From Bacteroidota bacterium (GTDB lineage: Bacteria > Bacteroidota > Bacteroidia > Chitinophagales > Saprospiraceae), in assembly GCA_018969455.1 (NCBI GenBank), contig JAGWYI010000116.1, forward strand, positions 1 through 9,634: a stretch of 9,634 nt of DNA. Reading direction: 5' to 3'. The translations under genes and the position numbers were made by a program. Position 1 is the first letter of the stretch; each line of letters starts with the position of its first letter. Below are positions 1-7,002 of the stretch, in pieces. Under the pieces are notes generated by a model. That model ran no database searches and had not been told where the DNA came from. It worked only from the letters and a program-made list of their open reading frames with translations.

Positions 1-478
1 AAACAGGGTATCCAATTTTCTCATATACTTCCCGGAATTCCAGAAACAAGGCAAGGTCCTCATCGTCGTATAAGTCGGCTTTGTTGAATACGATGGTGAC
101 CGGAATTTCGTGGCGTTCGGTCATGACCAAAAACCGGTCGATGAAGCCCGGTTTTACTGTTGGGTGGACGATGGTGGCAATGACCACCGCCTGATCAATG
201 TTGGCGGCCAGCAAATGCAGGTCGTGCTTTCGGCGCGGGGATGCGCGCACGACAAAATTTCGGCGGGGCAATATTTTTTTGATCAATCCCTGGCCCTCCT
301 CCCGGGCCGGCTCGAATTCCACCTGGTCGCCCACGGCAACCGGATTGGTGAGGGGCACATCATCGAGGCGGAATTTGCCTACGATGCGGCACAAATACAC
401 CGGCGCACCGGGCCCTTCTCCCGCTTCGCGCACATTGTAAAAACTGCCGGTCGATTTAATAACGGTTCCATTTAGCAT
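1..478 (-). CDS. rsgA: Ribosome small-subunit-dependent GTPase A (RsgA/YjeQ), N-terminal part
   Basis: The reading frame opens with ATG at 478 and runs off the left edge, giving the first 159 residues. RsgA is a circularly permuted GTPase that checks and releases late 30S ribosomal subunits in the cytoplasm. What is visible: an N-terminal OB-fold segment (about 1-75, with TGSFY near 10-14 and VGDQVEFE near 49-56), the family's RRNF and AANIDQ stretches (72-75, 91-96), FIDRFL (112-117), and the G4 motif NKAD at 132-135. In this circularly permuted family G4 comes before the P-loop, so the P-loop, switch regions and C-terminal zinc domain should lie outside the window. Upstream is a 129-nt spacer after the GGGP synthase gene on the same strand. 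No defect is seen in the visible part. Confidence 0.93.
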   Translation of the reverse strand, partial: MLNGTVIKSTGSFYNVREAGEGPGAPVYLCRIVGKFRLDDVPLTNPVAVGDQVEFEPAREEGQGLIKKILPRRNFVVRASPRRKHDLHLLAANIDQAVVIATIVHPTVKPGFIDRFLVMTERHEIPVTIVFNKADLYDDEDLALFLEFREVYEKIGYPV

Positions 479-607
479 ATCCAATATCAACGACCTGTAG
501 CCGGAAAAGGTTCCCTGTCCCAGGTCGCATCCCGCAAAGAAACAACAAGATCCCAATTTTACCCACCCCCAACCCCCAACTAACCACTAACAACTAACAA
601 CTAACCA
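479..607. other. Spacer between GGGP synthase gene and rsgA
   Basis: This is non-coding on both strands as far as I can see. Read on the minus strand it holds, in order, the heptamer tandem repeat, a G-rich stretch, and a leader before rsgA with a 7-bp inverted repeat (CGACCTG at 491-497, CAGGTCG at 521-527) and a small inner GGAA/TTCC palindrome (503-506, 511-514). A weak Bacteroidota-type promoter is possible for rsgA: TTTG at 537-534, and AACCTTTT at 512-505 in place of TAnnTTTG. The match is poor. No terminator with a clear U-run was found. Confidence 0.4.
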
Positions 608-610
608 CTA
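576..610 (-). repeat. Five tandem heptamers TAGTKGK
   Basis: Read on the minus strand from 610 to 576 the sequence is five 7-nt units: TAGTGGT, TAGTTGT, TAGTTGT, TAGTGGT, TAGTTGG. The first TAG is the stop codon of the GGGP synthase gene. Because seven is not a multiple of three, the repeated TAG also places stops in the other two frames. Confidence 0.85.
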
Positions 611-1351
611 CCCCCCAATCGCTGCTGCCATCTCCCGAATCAGCACCGGGTCTTTTTCAATGGCATTGCCTACGACGATGACATCTGCGCCGGCTTTTAC
701 ATTGGCTGCCACCTGCTGTGGCGTCCGGATACCGCCGCCCACGATGAGGGGCACTTCAATGGCCGAACTGACAGCTTCGATCATTTGGACCGATACCGGG
801 TTTTGGGCGCCCGAACCGGCATCGAGGTACATGAGTTTAAGCCCCAGCATTTCGCCGGCCAGGGCCGTGCATACGGCAATATCGGCTTTTGCGGCGGGGA
901 TGGGATAGGTATTCGACATGTATTGCACGGAGGTGGTAACGCCGCCGTCGATCAGGATGTACCCGGTGGAGATGATTTCCAGGGGCGACATTTTTAAAAA
1001 AGGCGCCGAAATAACGTGTTGTCCGATGAGCAATTCGGGGTTACGGCCGCTGATGAGCGACAAGAACAGAAGTGCATCGGCGCGGTAGCTGAGTTGAAAG
1101 GAGTTTCCGGGAAACAGGATCAAAGGGATGTTGCAATGTGCGCGGATGTCGCTGAGCAATTCGTCGAGCATGTTGTTGACCACCAGGCTACCGCCGATAA
1201 AAAAGTAATCGACGCTGCATTCAATCGCCAGATCGAGTGTTTGCTCGAGTTTTTTCAAGCGCAGCTTGTCGGGGTCGAGCAAGACGACAAATTTCTTTTC
1301 GCTGCGTTGTTTGGCATCCAACAAAGCAGGATAGAGTTTGGAATTCGGCAT
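608..1351 (-). CDS. Geranylgeranylglyceryl phosphate synthase family protein (GGGPS/PcrB)
   Basis: Protein of 247 aa, a TIM-barrel prenyltransferase that joins sn-glycerol-1-phosphate to a polyprenyl diphosphate. Family hallmarks in order: LLDPDK (24-29), FIGGS (51-55), LFPGN (79-83), GYILIDGG (130-137), SNTYPIP (146-152), YLDAGSGA (175-182), VGGGIR (204-209) and VGNAIE (227-232). These cover the phosphate- and glycerophosphate-binding loops, and the length is normal. I chose the ATG at 1351 because family members start about ten residues before the first helix. An in-frame TTG at 1375 would add eight Lys-rich residues and cut the gap to the upstream gene from 30 to 6 nt. The gene follows the TlpA-like gene on the same strand, probably in one transcript. 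By family knowledge, Bacteroidota members usually use geranylgeranyl diphosphate; the chain length used here is not shown by the sequence. Confidence 0.92.
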   Translation of the reverse strand: MPNSKLYPALLDAKQRSEKKFVVLLDPDKLRLKKLEQTLDLAIECSVDYFFIGGSLVVNNMLDELLSDIRAHCNIPLILFPGNSFQLSYRADALLFLSLISGRNPELLIGQHVISAPFLKMSPLEIISTGYILIDGGVTTSVQYMSNTYPIPAAKADIAVCTALAGEMLGLKLMYLDAGSGAQNPVSVQMIEAVSSAIEVPLIVGGGIRTPQQVAANVKAGADVIVVGNAIEKDPVLIREMAAAIGG

Positions 1352-1381
1352 GTTTTGAAGTTTTTTAATTTTCAAAGCGGA

Positions 1382-2803
1382 TTAATGCGCCAATTCCAGC
1401 AAGCGCGATCGAATGGCCTCCGGGTCATGTCCGTAGGCTTTGTCGGCAAAACTGCCGGAGGCGTCTATGATAAAATATTGCGGTATTGCTTCTACGTTGT
1501 AAGCATGTGCGATGTTTACCGGATTACCCGAACTTGCCAACATATTGTATCCGGCAAATGCGCGGACACTCAAGGCCTCTTTCCACTGTCCCGGATCCTG
1601 GTCCACCGAAATGTTGACAATTTCGATGCCGCGTGCTTTGAATGACTGGACAAAAGGATTGAGGTACTCCATTTTTCGGATGCAGGCCCCGCACCAGCTC
1701 GCCCAGAAGTTCAAATATACCACTTTTCCCCTGAATTGTTCCAGGGACACGACTCGACCGTCTGGATCTGTTCCGGAAAATACAGGCGCATGGGCGCCCG
1801 GGGAAATTTTGGCGAATTTTTCGTACAAATCGGCCACTTTTTCATCGTATCCCGGCACTGTATTTGATTTTAAAAAATCATTAAACAATGGCAGGATTTC
1901 GCGGTATTGCTCGCCCGAGAAGGCGATGTTGATCATTTCGGAGCGAAAAAAGGCCAGCGGTTTGCCCTCCAGCAAGGTGCCGGAGCGCTCGTATTGTCCC
2001 GACCAGAAGTTCAGTACAGAGCCCGTTTTGTCTTGCTGCCTTGCCATAACAGCGAGCAAAAACTGCCGATACCACTCACTCCCGATCATGGGGCACAAAA
2101 TGGGTGCATCGTACAGAAATTCGAAAAAATCGGGTTGCACGCGGTGCATGTTTCCAAATACATGTCCGTACACCAACAGATGGTAAGCCCAGTAGTACAG
2201 GATTTCGGCCGAAAGCCAGGTTTTAAACACCGGGCTCAGGGCGCCCGGATTGTCGGAATCAAAGGTTTGCAGCAGGGCATTGGCGCTGCGTTTTCGGCGA
2301 TCCAGGGAGTCCCGGAAGGCTTGGGGCTCAAGGTTTTCCATCACCTGGCGCATGGGCGCCTCCACCGAAGCCCACCACTGCCCTATTTTGAAGCGGTAAT
2401 TGTTGAATTCGTCGTAATCTTGCCCGTTTTCGCGCAAATACGTATGCAAAAGGGCGTTGTTGGCGCCTCCTTTTTCCGAAAACCCGGCAACCAGGGGAAA
2501 TTTAAATGCATCAATTTTAATGGAAAGGGTGTCATCGGGCGCGAGAAAAAGCGCCAAACGGTCGTAATTAAATTCGAGGAACACCAGTTGCGGCTCCGCG
2601 AGTTTGATTTCGAAAGAAAATTCCTGGGCGACATTGAGGTCTTTTGCGTACACCTCTTTTTTGCCGTCAATGTAATAGTGCGGCACGATGATGGAAACGC
2701 GGTTGCCGGCATAGGCATTGCGAAAATTACCGTAAACCAGCGCAGCCGATGCGGGCGCAGTTTGGGTGAGGACCAAAAACAGGAGCAACAAGCGGAATTT
2801 CAT
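1382..2803 (-). CDS. TlpA-family periplasmic thioredoxin-like disulfide reductase with long N-terminal domain
   Basis: Protein of 473 aa. Residues 1-20 form a signal peptide (MKFR, Leu-rich core, cleavage likely at ASA/A), so the protein should act in the periplasm. The C-terminal third (about 335-473) is a redoxin/TlpA domain with FWASWCGAC (active-site Cys371 and Cys374) and the cis-proline loop AIPQYF (Pro441). The middle (about 21-330) is a long domain of the kind seen in Bacteroidota TlpA-like proteins; it starts beta-rich and then becomes helical, and I cannot assign it further. The frame stays open upstream to 3031, but the signal peptide fixes the start at 2803 and the extension runs through the divergent promoter region. 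The GGGP synthase gene follows after a short gap. Likely role: reduction of disulfides on exported proteins; substrates are unknown. Confidence 0.88.
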   Translation of the reverse strand: MKFRLLLLFLVLTQTAPASAALVYGNFRNAYAGNRVSIIVPHYYIDGKKEVYAKDLNVAQEFSFEIKLAEPQLVFLEFNYDRLALFLAPDDTLSIKIDAFKFPLVAGFSEKGGANNALLHTYLRENGQDYDEFNNYRFKIGQWWASVEAPMRQVMENLEPQAFRDSLDRRKRSANALLQTFDSDNPGALSPVFKTWLSAEILYYWAYHLLVYGHVFGNMHRVQPDFFEFLYDAPILCPMIGSEWYRQFLLAVMARQQDKTGSVLNFWSGQYERSGTLLEGKPLAFFRSEMINIAFSGEQYREILPLFNDFLKSNTVPGYDEKVADLYEKFAKISPGAHAPVFSGTDPDGRVVSLEQFRGKVVYLNFWASWCGACIRKMEYLNPFVQSFKARGIEIVNISVDQDPGQWKEALSVRAFAGYNMLASSGNPVNIAHAYNVEAIPQYFIIDASGSFADKAYGHDPEAIRSRLLELAH

Positions 2804-2912
2804 TCCTGAAAACGTAAATGGGCAGTTTAAAATATGGCGAAAGATACGGAAAAGGGCAGCCTGTGAAATAAAAACCGTGTATATTAGCCAGCGAAAACCA
2901 AACAGAGATCTC
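2804..2912. promoter_or_regulatory. Divergent promoter region between tlpA-like and OMP genes
   Basis: The two genes point away from each other across these 109 nt, so both promoters should lie here. Candidate Bacteroidota -7 elements (consensus TAnnTTTG) are TATATTAG at 2880-2887 for the plus-strand gene and TATCTTTC at 2846-2839 for the minus-strand gene. Neither has a convincing TTTG at -33, so the exact sites are guesses. Confidence 0.35.
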
Positions 2913-3545
2913 ATGAAAACACATTTTACCTTGTTGATCACCGTTTTACCCCTGTTTCTTTTGGCGCAAAGCAAAACCGCCCTGCAAATCAGCACCGGAA
3001 CCGGCGTTTCATACCTGATCAACTTGCCCAAAAGCAGCTACCACCAGGAAATGCAGCCAGGCTTCCAGTTGCAGGCAGGCATATCGCACCGGATTGCCCC
3101 GAAACTGCATTTTATTGGAGGAATTGGCTACCTGCAGCTGAATTATCGGAAACACTTGAATGCCGGTGTACTTCAGTGGCCCAGCCAGAACAACAACGGG
3201 CAATACGACCCCACACTTGCCGGAGAAGCCGGCCGTGATTTTCGCAGCAGCGATCAGTTCCTGTATACACTGGCGGGTGTACGCTGGGATTTTTCCAAAC
3301 ATTTTTTTTGGCAAAACGGCCTGAGCGGCAATTATCTGATCCACAACAGCTTGAGTCATTTGGTTTACAGGGCCGGATTGAACAGCAGTTTGGGTTGGCA
3401 AATGGCATTGCAAAACGGCTTTGCCCTGTTTGCGTCAACGGCTTTTCGTTTCATCTACAATCCCGCTTTTTCAGGCAGTTTAAGCCAGTTCAATACCCAT
3501 CCGGCAAGCATTTTTCTGGAATTTGGGGTTTCGAGAAATTTGTAA
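2913..3545 (+). CDS. Secreted, probable outer-membrane beta-barrel protein
   Basis: Protein of 210 aa. It begins with a clear signal peptide (about 1-18; MKTHF, then a Leu/Val-rich core, cleavage likely after LLA). The mature part alternates polar and hydrophobic residues in strand-like runs rich in Gly, Tyr, Phe and Asn. Examples are ISTGTGVSYLI near the start, LHFIGGIGYLQLNY in the first third, and a C-terminal strand ending in LEFGVSRNL. This pattern suits a small outer-membrane barrel of the Bacteroidota PorT/OmpW-like size class. I do not recognise a specific family. The start at 2913 is set by the signal peptide; the open frame extends back to 2766 but would cross the divergent promoter region. 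The hydrolase gene follows 25 nt downstream. Confidence 0.7.
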   Translation: MKTHFTLLITVLPLFLLAQSKTALQISTGTGVSYLINLPKSSYHQEMQPGFQLQAGISHRIAPKLHFIGGIGYLQLNYRKHLNAGVLQWPSQNNNGQYDPTLAGEAGRDFRSSDQFLYTLAGVRWDFSKHFFWQNGLSGNYLIHNSLSHLVYRAGLNSSLGWQMALQNGFALFASTAFRFIYNPAFSGSLSQFNTHPASIFLEFGVSRNL

Positions 3546-3570
3546 AACAGCATTTGCCAAACCAATTGGA

Positions 3571-4488
3571 ATGAAATATACAACATTATTTGTGATCGTC
3601 TCCTTATGCACAGGACTCGCTTCTTGTGCGTCTGTGGAACTGGCAACCCTGCCAGACAAATCACCGGAAGCGTTGAAGACTGCCCATCTTGTTTTGAAAG
3701 ACGAAGCGTATGGACCTGACACAGAACAAAAATTTGATATTTATATTTCGAATAATTTAAACGAATTAAAAAACAATAATTTTACAATTATCTTTCTTCA
3801 CGGCGGCGGCTATTACCTGAGCGACAAATCCAGTGAAACGCAATACATCGAGCCCTACCTGAAAAAAGGCATGAACGTGGTAAATGTCAATTATCGGTTA
3901 AAACGCGGAATACCTGCTGCCACCGAAGATTTAACCCGTGTGCTTCATTTTTTGAAGGCCCATAATGACAAGTACCACCTGAATTTGAATAAAATCGTAC
4001 TCACCGGTTTTTCGGCAGGCGGACATATTTCGAGCAATGTGGGCGCAGGAGCCAATAACGACAATTACCCTTTTCCCCTTGGTAAAGGGTTTAAAATTGT
4101 GGCAGTCATCAATTTTTCTGGTCCTGTAGCCGGTTTAGCCCTGGTTGAAAAAGGGTTTATTGATCATGAGATGCCTTTGTATAAAGAAGTTGGCAATGCC
4201 TTGTTCCCTTCCATTAGTGCTTATACCCCCAACGACACGCTTGTAAAATACGAGCCCATTACTTATTTCGACCAAAAAGACCCCGCCTTCTTTTTGTGGC
4301 ACGGTGGAAAAGACAACCAAATTCCGCCCGCTACTTTTGTTGAATTTGTTGCCAGGCTGAATGAAAACCAACAAAAAAATACGGTGGTGTTTGTGCCCGA
4401 TGGCAGCCACGCCCCCACCAAGAAAGAATTGGCAGCAGCGTATGCACGCATATTTGTCTTTTTAGACAAATTAAAATACATAAAATAA
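3571..4488 (+). CDS. Lipoprotein alpha/beta hydrolase (carboxylesterase, BD-FAE/HSL-like)
   Basis: Protein of 305 aa. The N-terminus is a lipoprotein signal with lipobox LASC (Cys19), so the enzyme is probably membrane-anchored in the envelope. The esterase landmarks are complete: oxyanion motif HGGG (77-80), nucleophile elbow GFSAG (Ser148), probable acid Asp248 in HGGKDNQIPP, and probable base His280 in GSHAP. This order matches the hormone-sensitive-lipase-like and feruloyl-esterase-like esterases; the substrate is unknown. The start was chosen for the signal peptide; an upstream in-frame ATG at 3523 lies inside the previous gene. Composition is AT-richer than the flanks by hand count of a few lines, with an extreme dip at 3721-3780 (about 15% GC) coding for an Asn/Lys-rich stretch. 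It may be co-transcribed with the preceding gene. Confidence 0.88.
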   Translation: MKYTTLFVIVSLCTGLASCASVELATLPDKSPEALKTAHLVLKDEAYGPDTEQKFDIYISNNLNELKNNNFTIIFLHGGGYYLSDKSSETQYIEPYLKKGMNVVNVNYRLKRGIPAATEDLTRVLHFLKAHNDKYHLNLNKIVLTGFSAGGHISSNVGAGANNDNYPFPLGKGFKIVAVINFSGPVAGLALVEKGFIDHEMPLYKEVGNALFPSISAYTPNDTLVKYEPITYFDQKDPAFFLWHGGKDNQIPPATFVEFVARLNENQQKNTVVFVPDGSHAPTKKELAAAYARIFVFLDKLKYIK

Positions 4489-4494
4489 GCGTAA

Positions 4495-4536
4495 TATTTG
4501 CGTTTTTAGTTGATAATCAATTAAAAAACGCAAATA
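4495..4536. terminator. Bidirectional terminator-like palindrome
   Basis: The arms TATTTGCGTTTTT (4495-4507) and AAAAACGCAAATA (4524-4536) are perfect complements. The centre holds a second short palindrome, TTGATAATCAA (4510-4520). The element lies between two convergent stop codons (4488 plus, 4564 minus). The A/T runs are inside the stem, so either strand would end with a U-rich half, as expected for a shared terminator. Confidence 0.75.
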
Positions 4537-4563
4537 CATCCTTCAAAATCGACTGTTTCAAAC

Positions 4564-5517
4564 TCACTTTTTCAGCCCGATTTCCCGCAAACGTTCATCC
4601 AAGTACACGCCTGCGGTGATGGGTGCGTATTGCAGCGGGTTTTCTTCCGTTACACAGGACGGCAGGCAAGTGAGGTCCATCGTCACCACGGGATGGAGGA
4701 AAAACGGGATGCTGAGGCGCGGCAGGTGCCACATTTCCCGGGGCGGGTTCACCACGCGGTGGGTGGTACTTTTCAGGTAATTGTTGGTGAGGCGTTGCAG
4801 CATATCGCCCACATTGATCACAATTTCGTCGGCTTCCGGCACGATATCGATCCATTGCTGGTCGTTGTTGAGCAATTGGAGTCCGCCCGCGCTGGCGCCC
4901 ACGAGCAGGGTGATGAGGTTGATGTCTTCGTGTTGTTCGGCGCGAATGGCACTTTCCGGCTCCTCGGTGATGGGCGGGTAATGGATGGCGCGCAGGATAG
5001 AGTTGCCGTATTCAATTTTATCGGCAAAATAATAGGGATCCAGTTCGAGGAAAATGGAAATAGCCTGGAGCAGGGATGCGCCTGCCTGTTCAAATGCGCG
5101 GTACAGATTCATCCCGTTCCGGCTGAATTCGGGGGTTTCTGTTACATCCACATTGGGCGCATAAGCGCTGTGCAAGGGATGATCGGCCGGCGCAGATTGT
5201 CCGATCTGGAAAAATTCCTTCAAATCGGCCACTTTAGATTGTTTGGCGTGTTCTTTCCCGAAAGAAGTATAGCCGCGCTGGCCTGCCATTCCCGGCACTT
5301 CGTATTTCAATTTAACATCCTCCGGCAGGGCAAAAAAAGCTTCGGCGCTGTTAAAAAAGCCCTCCACCAGTTCTTTTGGAATGCCGTGGTTAACCACAGC
5401 TACAAAGCCTACTTCATGAAAGGCCTTGCCCAAGGCTTGCACAAATTCGGCCTGTTGGGCGGCATTGCCTTGTACAAATTGAGACAAATCGACGGTTGGA
5501 ATTCCTTTAGCCGGCAT
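4564..5517 (-). CDS. Isopenicillin-N-synthase-like 2-oxoglutarate/Fe(II)-dependent oxygenase
   Basis: Protein of 317 aa with the family's two domains: the DIOX_N region (about 5-125, with PTVDLSQF at 7-14 and GFVAVVNHGIP at 37-47) and the double-stranded beta-helix core (about 170-280). The iron ligands are His196, Asp198 (in QHEDIN) and His253 (in STTHRV). The 2-oxoglutarate-binding RxS motif is Arg267/Ser269 in PRLSIPFF. All key residues are present and the length is normal, so the enzyme should be active in the cytoplasm. The substrate cannot be read from sequence; no beta-lactam synthetase gene is nearby. It starts 18 nt after the nadC stop, behind an A-rich leader of the kind Bacteroidota use for translation start, and so is probably the last gene of the operon. 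Confidence 0.9.
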   Translation of the reverse strand: MPAKGIPTVDLSQFVQGNAAQQAEFVQALGKAFHEVGFVAVVNHGIPKELVEGFFNSAEAFFALPEDVKLKYEVPGMAGQRGYTSFGKEHAKQSKVADLKEFFQIGQSAPADHPLHSAYAPNVDVTETPEFSRNGMNLYRAFEQAGASLLQAISIFLELDPYYFADKIEYGNSILRAIHYPPITEEPESAIRAEQHEDINLITLLVGASAGGLQLLNNDQQWIDIVPEADEIVINVGDMLQRLTNNYLKSTTHRVVNPPREMWHLPRLSIPFFLHPVVTMDLTCLPSCVTEENPLQYAPITAGVYLDERLREIGLKK

Positions 5518-5535
5518 TTTTTTTGTTTTTTTTGG

Positions 5536-6450
5536 TTATTTTACGATTTTCAGACTCAGATCGAGCGGTAAGGCAGAGTGGGTCAGGGAGCCGGCCGACA
5601 CATAATTTACACCTGTGTGCGCGTATTTACGCACGTTGTGCAGGGTAATACCGCCGGAGGCTTCGGTTTCGAAGCGGCCATTGACGTGGGCAACGGCCTC
5701 GGCCAGAATGGGTATTTCGAAATTATCGAGCATGATGCGGGTAACGCCGCCGATTTCGAGCACCTGGCGCAATTCTACCAGGTTGCGCACCTCAATGGTA
5801 ATGCCCAAATCGAGGTTTTTTTCTTTCAAATAAGCGTGTGTGCGTTCGATGGCTGGCTGAATGCCGCCCGCTGCCTCCACGTGGTTGTCTTTGATCATGA
5901 TCCAGTCGTACAGACCCCAGCGGTAGTTTTCACAGCCGCCGATTTTGACCGCCCATTTTTCCAAAAATCGAATCAAGGGGGTGGTTTTGCGCGTATCGAG
6001 CACTTTTACCGGCAGATCGCCTACTTCGAAAGCGAAACGGGCTGCCAGGGTGGCGATGCCGCTCATGCGCTGCATGGTATTGAGTACCAGGCGTTCGGCT
6101 TGCAGCAGGGCATGCGTGTGTCCTGTTACTTCAAAGGCATGTTGTCCGAAAACCACATCGTCGCCGTCTTTTTGGGCAAATGAGATTTCGCAGGAAGGGT
6201 CGAGCCGTTTGAAAATCTTCTCCGCGAGTTCCAAACCGGCAATTACACCGTAGTCTTTTACCTTCAAAACTGCTTTGGAAGTATGATCAGCCGGGATGGT
6301 TGCCAGCGAGCTGTGGTCGGCGCCGCCCACGTCTTCGCGAATGGCTGCTTCTATGAAAGCGTTGATTTGGTCTTCTGTAATCTGCGAGGGCCGCGTATTC
6401 ATATATTCAGGCAAATTATATTTAATGAACTGATTTAGTTGGATTTCCAT
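5536..6450 (-). CDS. nadC: Nicotinate-nucleotide pyrophosphorylase (carboxylating), quinolinate phosphoribosyltransferase
   Basis: Protein of 304 aa that converts quinolinate and PRPP to nicotinate mononucleotide, CO2 and pyrophosphate in de novo NAD synthesis. Visible motifs: EDVGGADHSSL (40-49), QAERLVLNTMQRMSGIAT (117-134), LDTRKTTP (151-158), GGCENYRWGLYD (171-182), IKDNH (186-190), IEVRNL (219-224), LDNF (241-244) and EASGGI (263-268). The usual NHR motif reads NYR here. The start is uncertain. ATG at 6450 overlaps the upstream gene by 16 nt; an in-frame ATG at 6402 gives 288 aa, close to the usual family length, with a 32-nt gap. Neighbours are the peroxiredoxin-like gene upstream and the 2OG/Fe(II) oxygenase downstream. 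No nadA or nadB is in the window. Confidence 0.93.
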   Translation of the reverse strand: MEIQLNQFIKYNLPEYMNTRPSQITEDQINAFIEAAIREDVGGADHSSLATIPADHTSKAVLKVKDYGVIAGLELAEKIFKRLDPSCEISFAQKDGDDVVFGQHAFEVTGHTHALLQAERLVLNTMQRMSGIATLAARFAFEVGDLPVKVLDTRKTTPLIRFLEKWAVKIGGCENYRWGLYDWIMIKDNHVEAAGGIQPAIERTHAYLKEKNLDLGITIEVRNLVELRQVLEIGGVTRIMLDNFEIPILAEAVAHVNGRFETEASGGITLHNVRKYAHTGVNYVSAGSLTHSALPLDLSLKIVK

Positions 6451-6998
6451 TTAATATTACAACCACCGGAAGGGCGTTGGTTGTCGGGTGCGGTCTGGTG
6501 GTGAAGCAAAGCTTCGAGCGCTGCGCGCAAATCGGCGCCGGTAACGGGCGTTGGGTTGCGTTTGGGGCGGCTGTCGTCGAGTTGGCCGCGGTAGTACAGG
6601 CGCAAATTGGCATCGAACACATAAAAATCGGGGGTACAAGCGGCATCATAGGCTTTTGCGACTTCCTGGGTTTCGTCGTACAGGTAGGGAAAGGAATAAC
6701 CCACCGCGTTTGCCTGTTCGCGCATTTTATCGGGAGCATCTTCCGGGTGGCTATCCACATCATTGCTGCTGATGGCAACAAAACCGATGCCCTGCGTTTG
6801 GTATTGTTGGGCGATGCGCACGATTTCTTCGTTTACATGCAACACATAGGGGCAATGGTTGCACAGGAACATCACCACCGTTCCCTGGGCGCCGGCCATA
6901 TCCTTTAGCGGTCGGGGAACGCCGGAAACGGTATCAAACAGGGTAAAATCGGGCGCCTGGGTGCCCAGGGGGAGCATACTGGATTCGGTATAGGCCAT
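6435..6998 (-). CDS. Thioredoxin-fold peroxiredoxin-like protein (AhpC/TSA type, CNHCPYV motif)
   Basis: Protein of 187 aa without a signal peptide. The fold is AhpC/TSA-like: LGTQAPDFTL (11-20), then VMFLCNHCPYV (42-52) with a CxxC pair Cys46/Cys49 instead of the usual single peroxidatic Cys context, AISSND (76-81), and TPDFYVFD (122-129) with Cys121 just before it. The C-terminal GCNIKWK (179-185) is a signature of this Prx-like subfamily. The reaction is probably thiol-disulfide exchange or peroxide reduction; it is not established for most members. The start at 6998 was chosen over an upstream ATG at 7055 because the extra residues overlap the carboxypeptidase gene and do not match the family. 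The start lies only 4 nt after that gene's stop, so the two are translationally close. Confidence 0.88.
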   Translation of the reverse strand: MAYTESSMLPLGTQAPDFTLFDTVSGVPRPLKDMAGAQGTVVMFLCNHCPYVLHVNEEIVRIAQQYQTQGIGFVAISSNDVDSHPEDAPDKMREQANAVGYSFPYLYDETQEVAKAYDAACTPDFYVFDANLRLYYRGQLDDSRPKRNPTPVTGADLRAALEALLHHQTAPDNQRPSGGCNIKWKSN

Positions 6999-7002
6999 GG
7001 TG

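Noticed and set aside
576..610. CRISPR array or telomere-type repeat
   Set aside because: Units are 7 nt with no spacers, only five copies, and inside a chromosome-like context.
1352..1375. TTG start for the GGGP synthase
   Set aside because: ATG at 1351 fits the family's N-terminus; the TTG adds only a Lys-rich stretch. It is not excluded.
1907..2809. Plus-strand open frame (300 codons) opposite the TlpA-like gene
   Set aside because: Antisense to a clear redoxin protein and to its signal peptide, with no motif of its own.
2804..3031. 76-residue extension of the TlpA-like protein
   Set aside because: It would bury the signal peptide inside the protein and overlap the divergent gene's promoter and start.
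4564..5517. Beta-lactam biosynthesis gene
   Set aside because: The fold is isopenicillin-N-synthase-like, but this superfamily is broad and no non-ribosomal peptide synthetase or related gene is nearby.
4630..5571. Long plus-strand open frame (313 codons) opposite the oxygenase gene
   Set aside because: It is antisense to a gene with intact catalytic motifs, has no recognisable domain, and is explained by the codon bias of the real gene.
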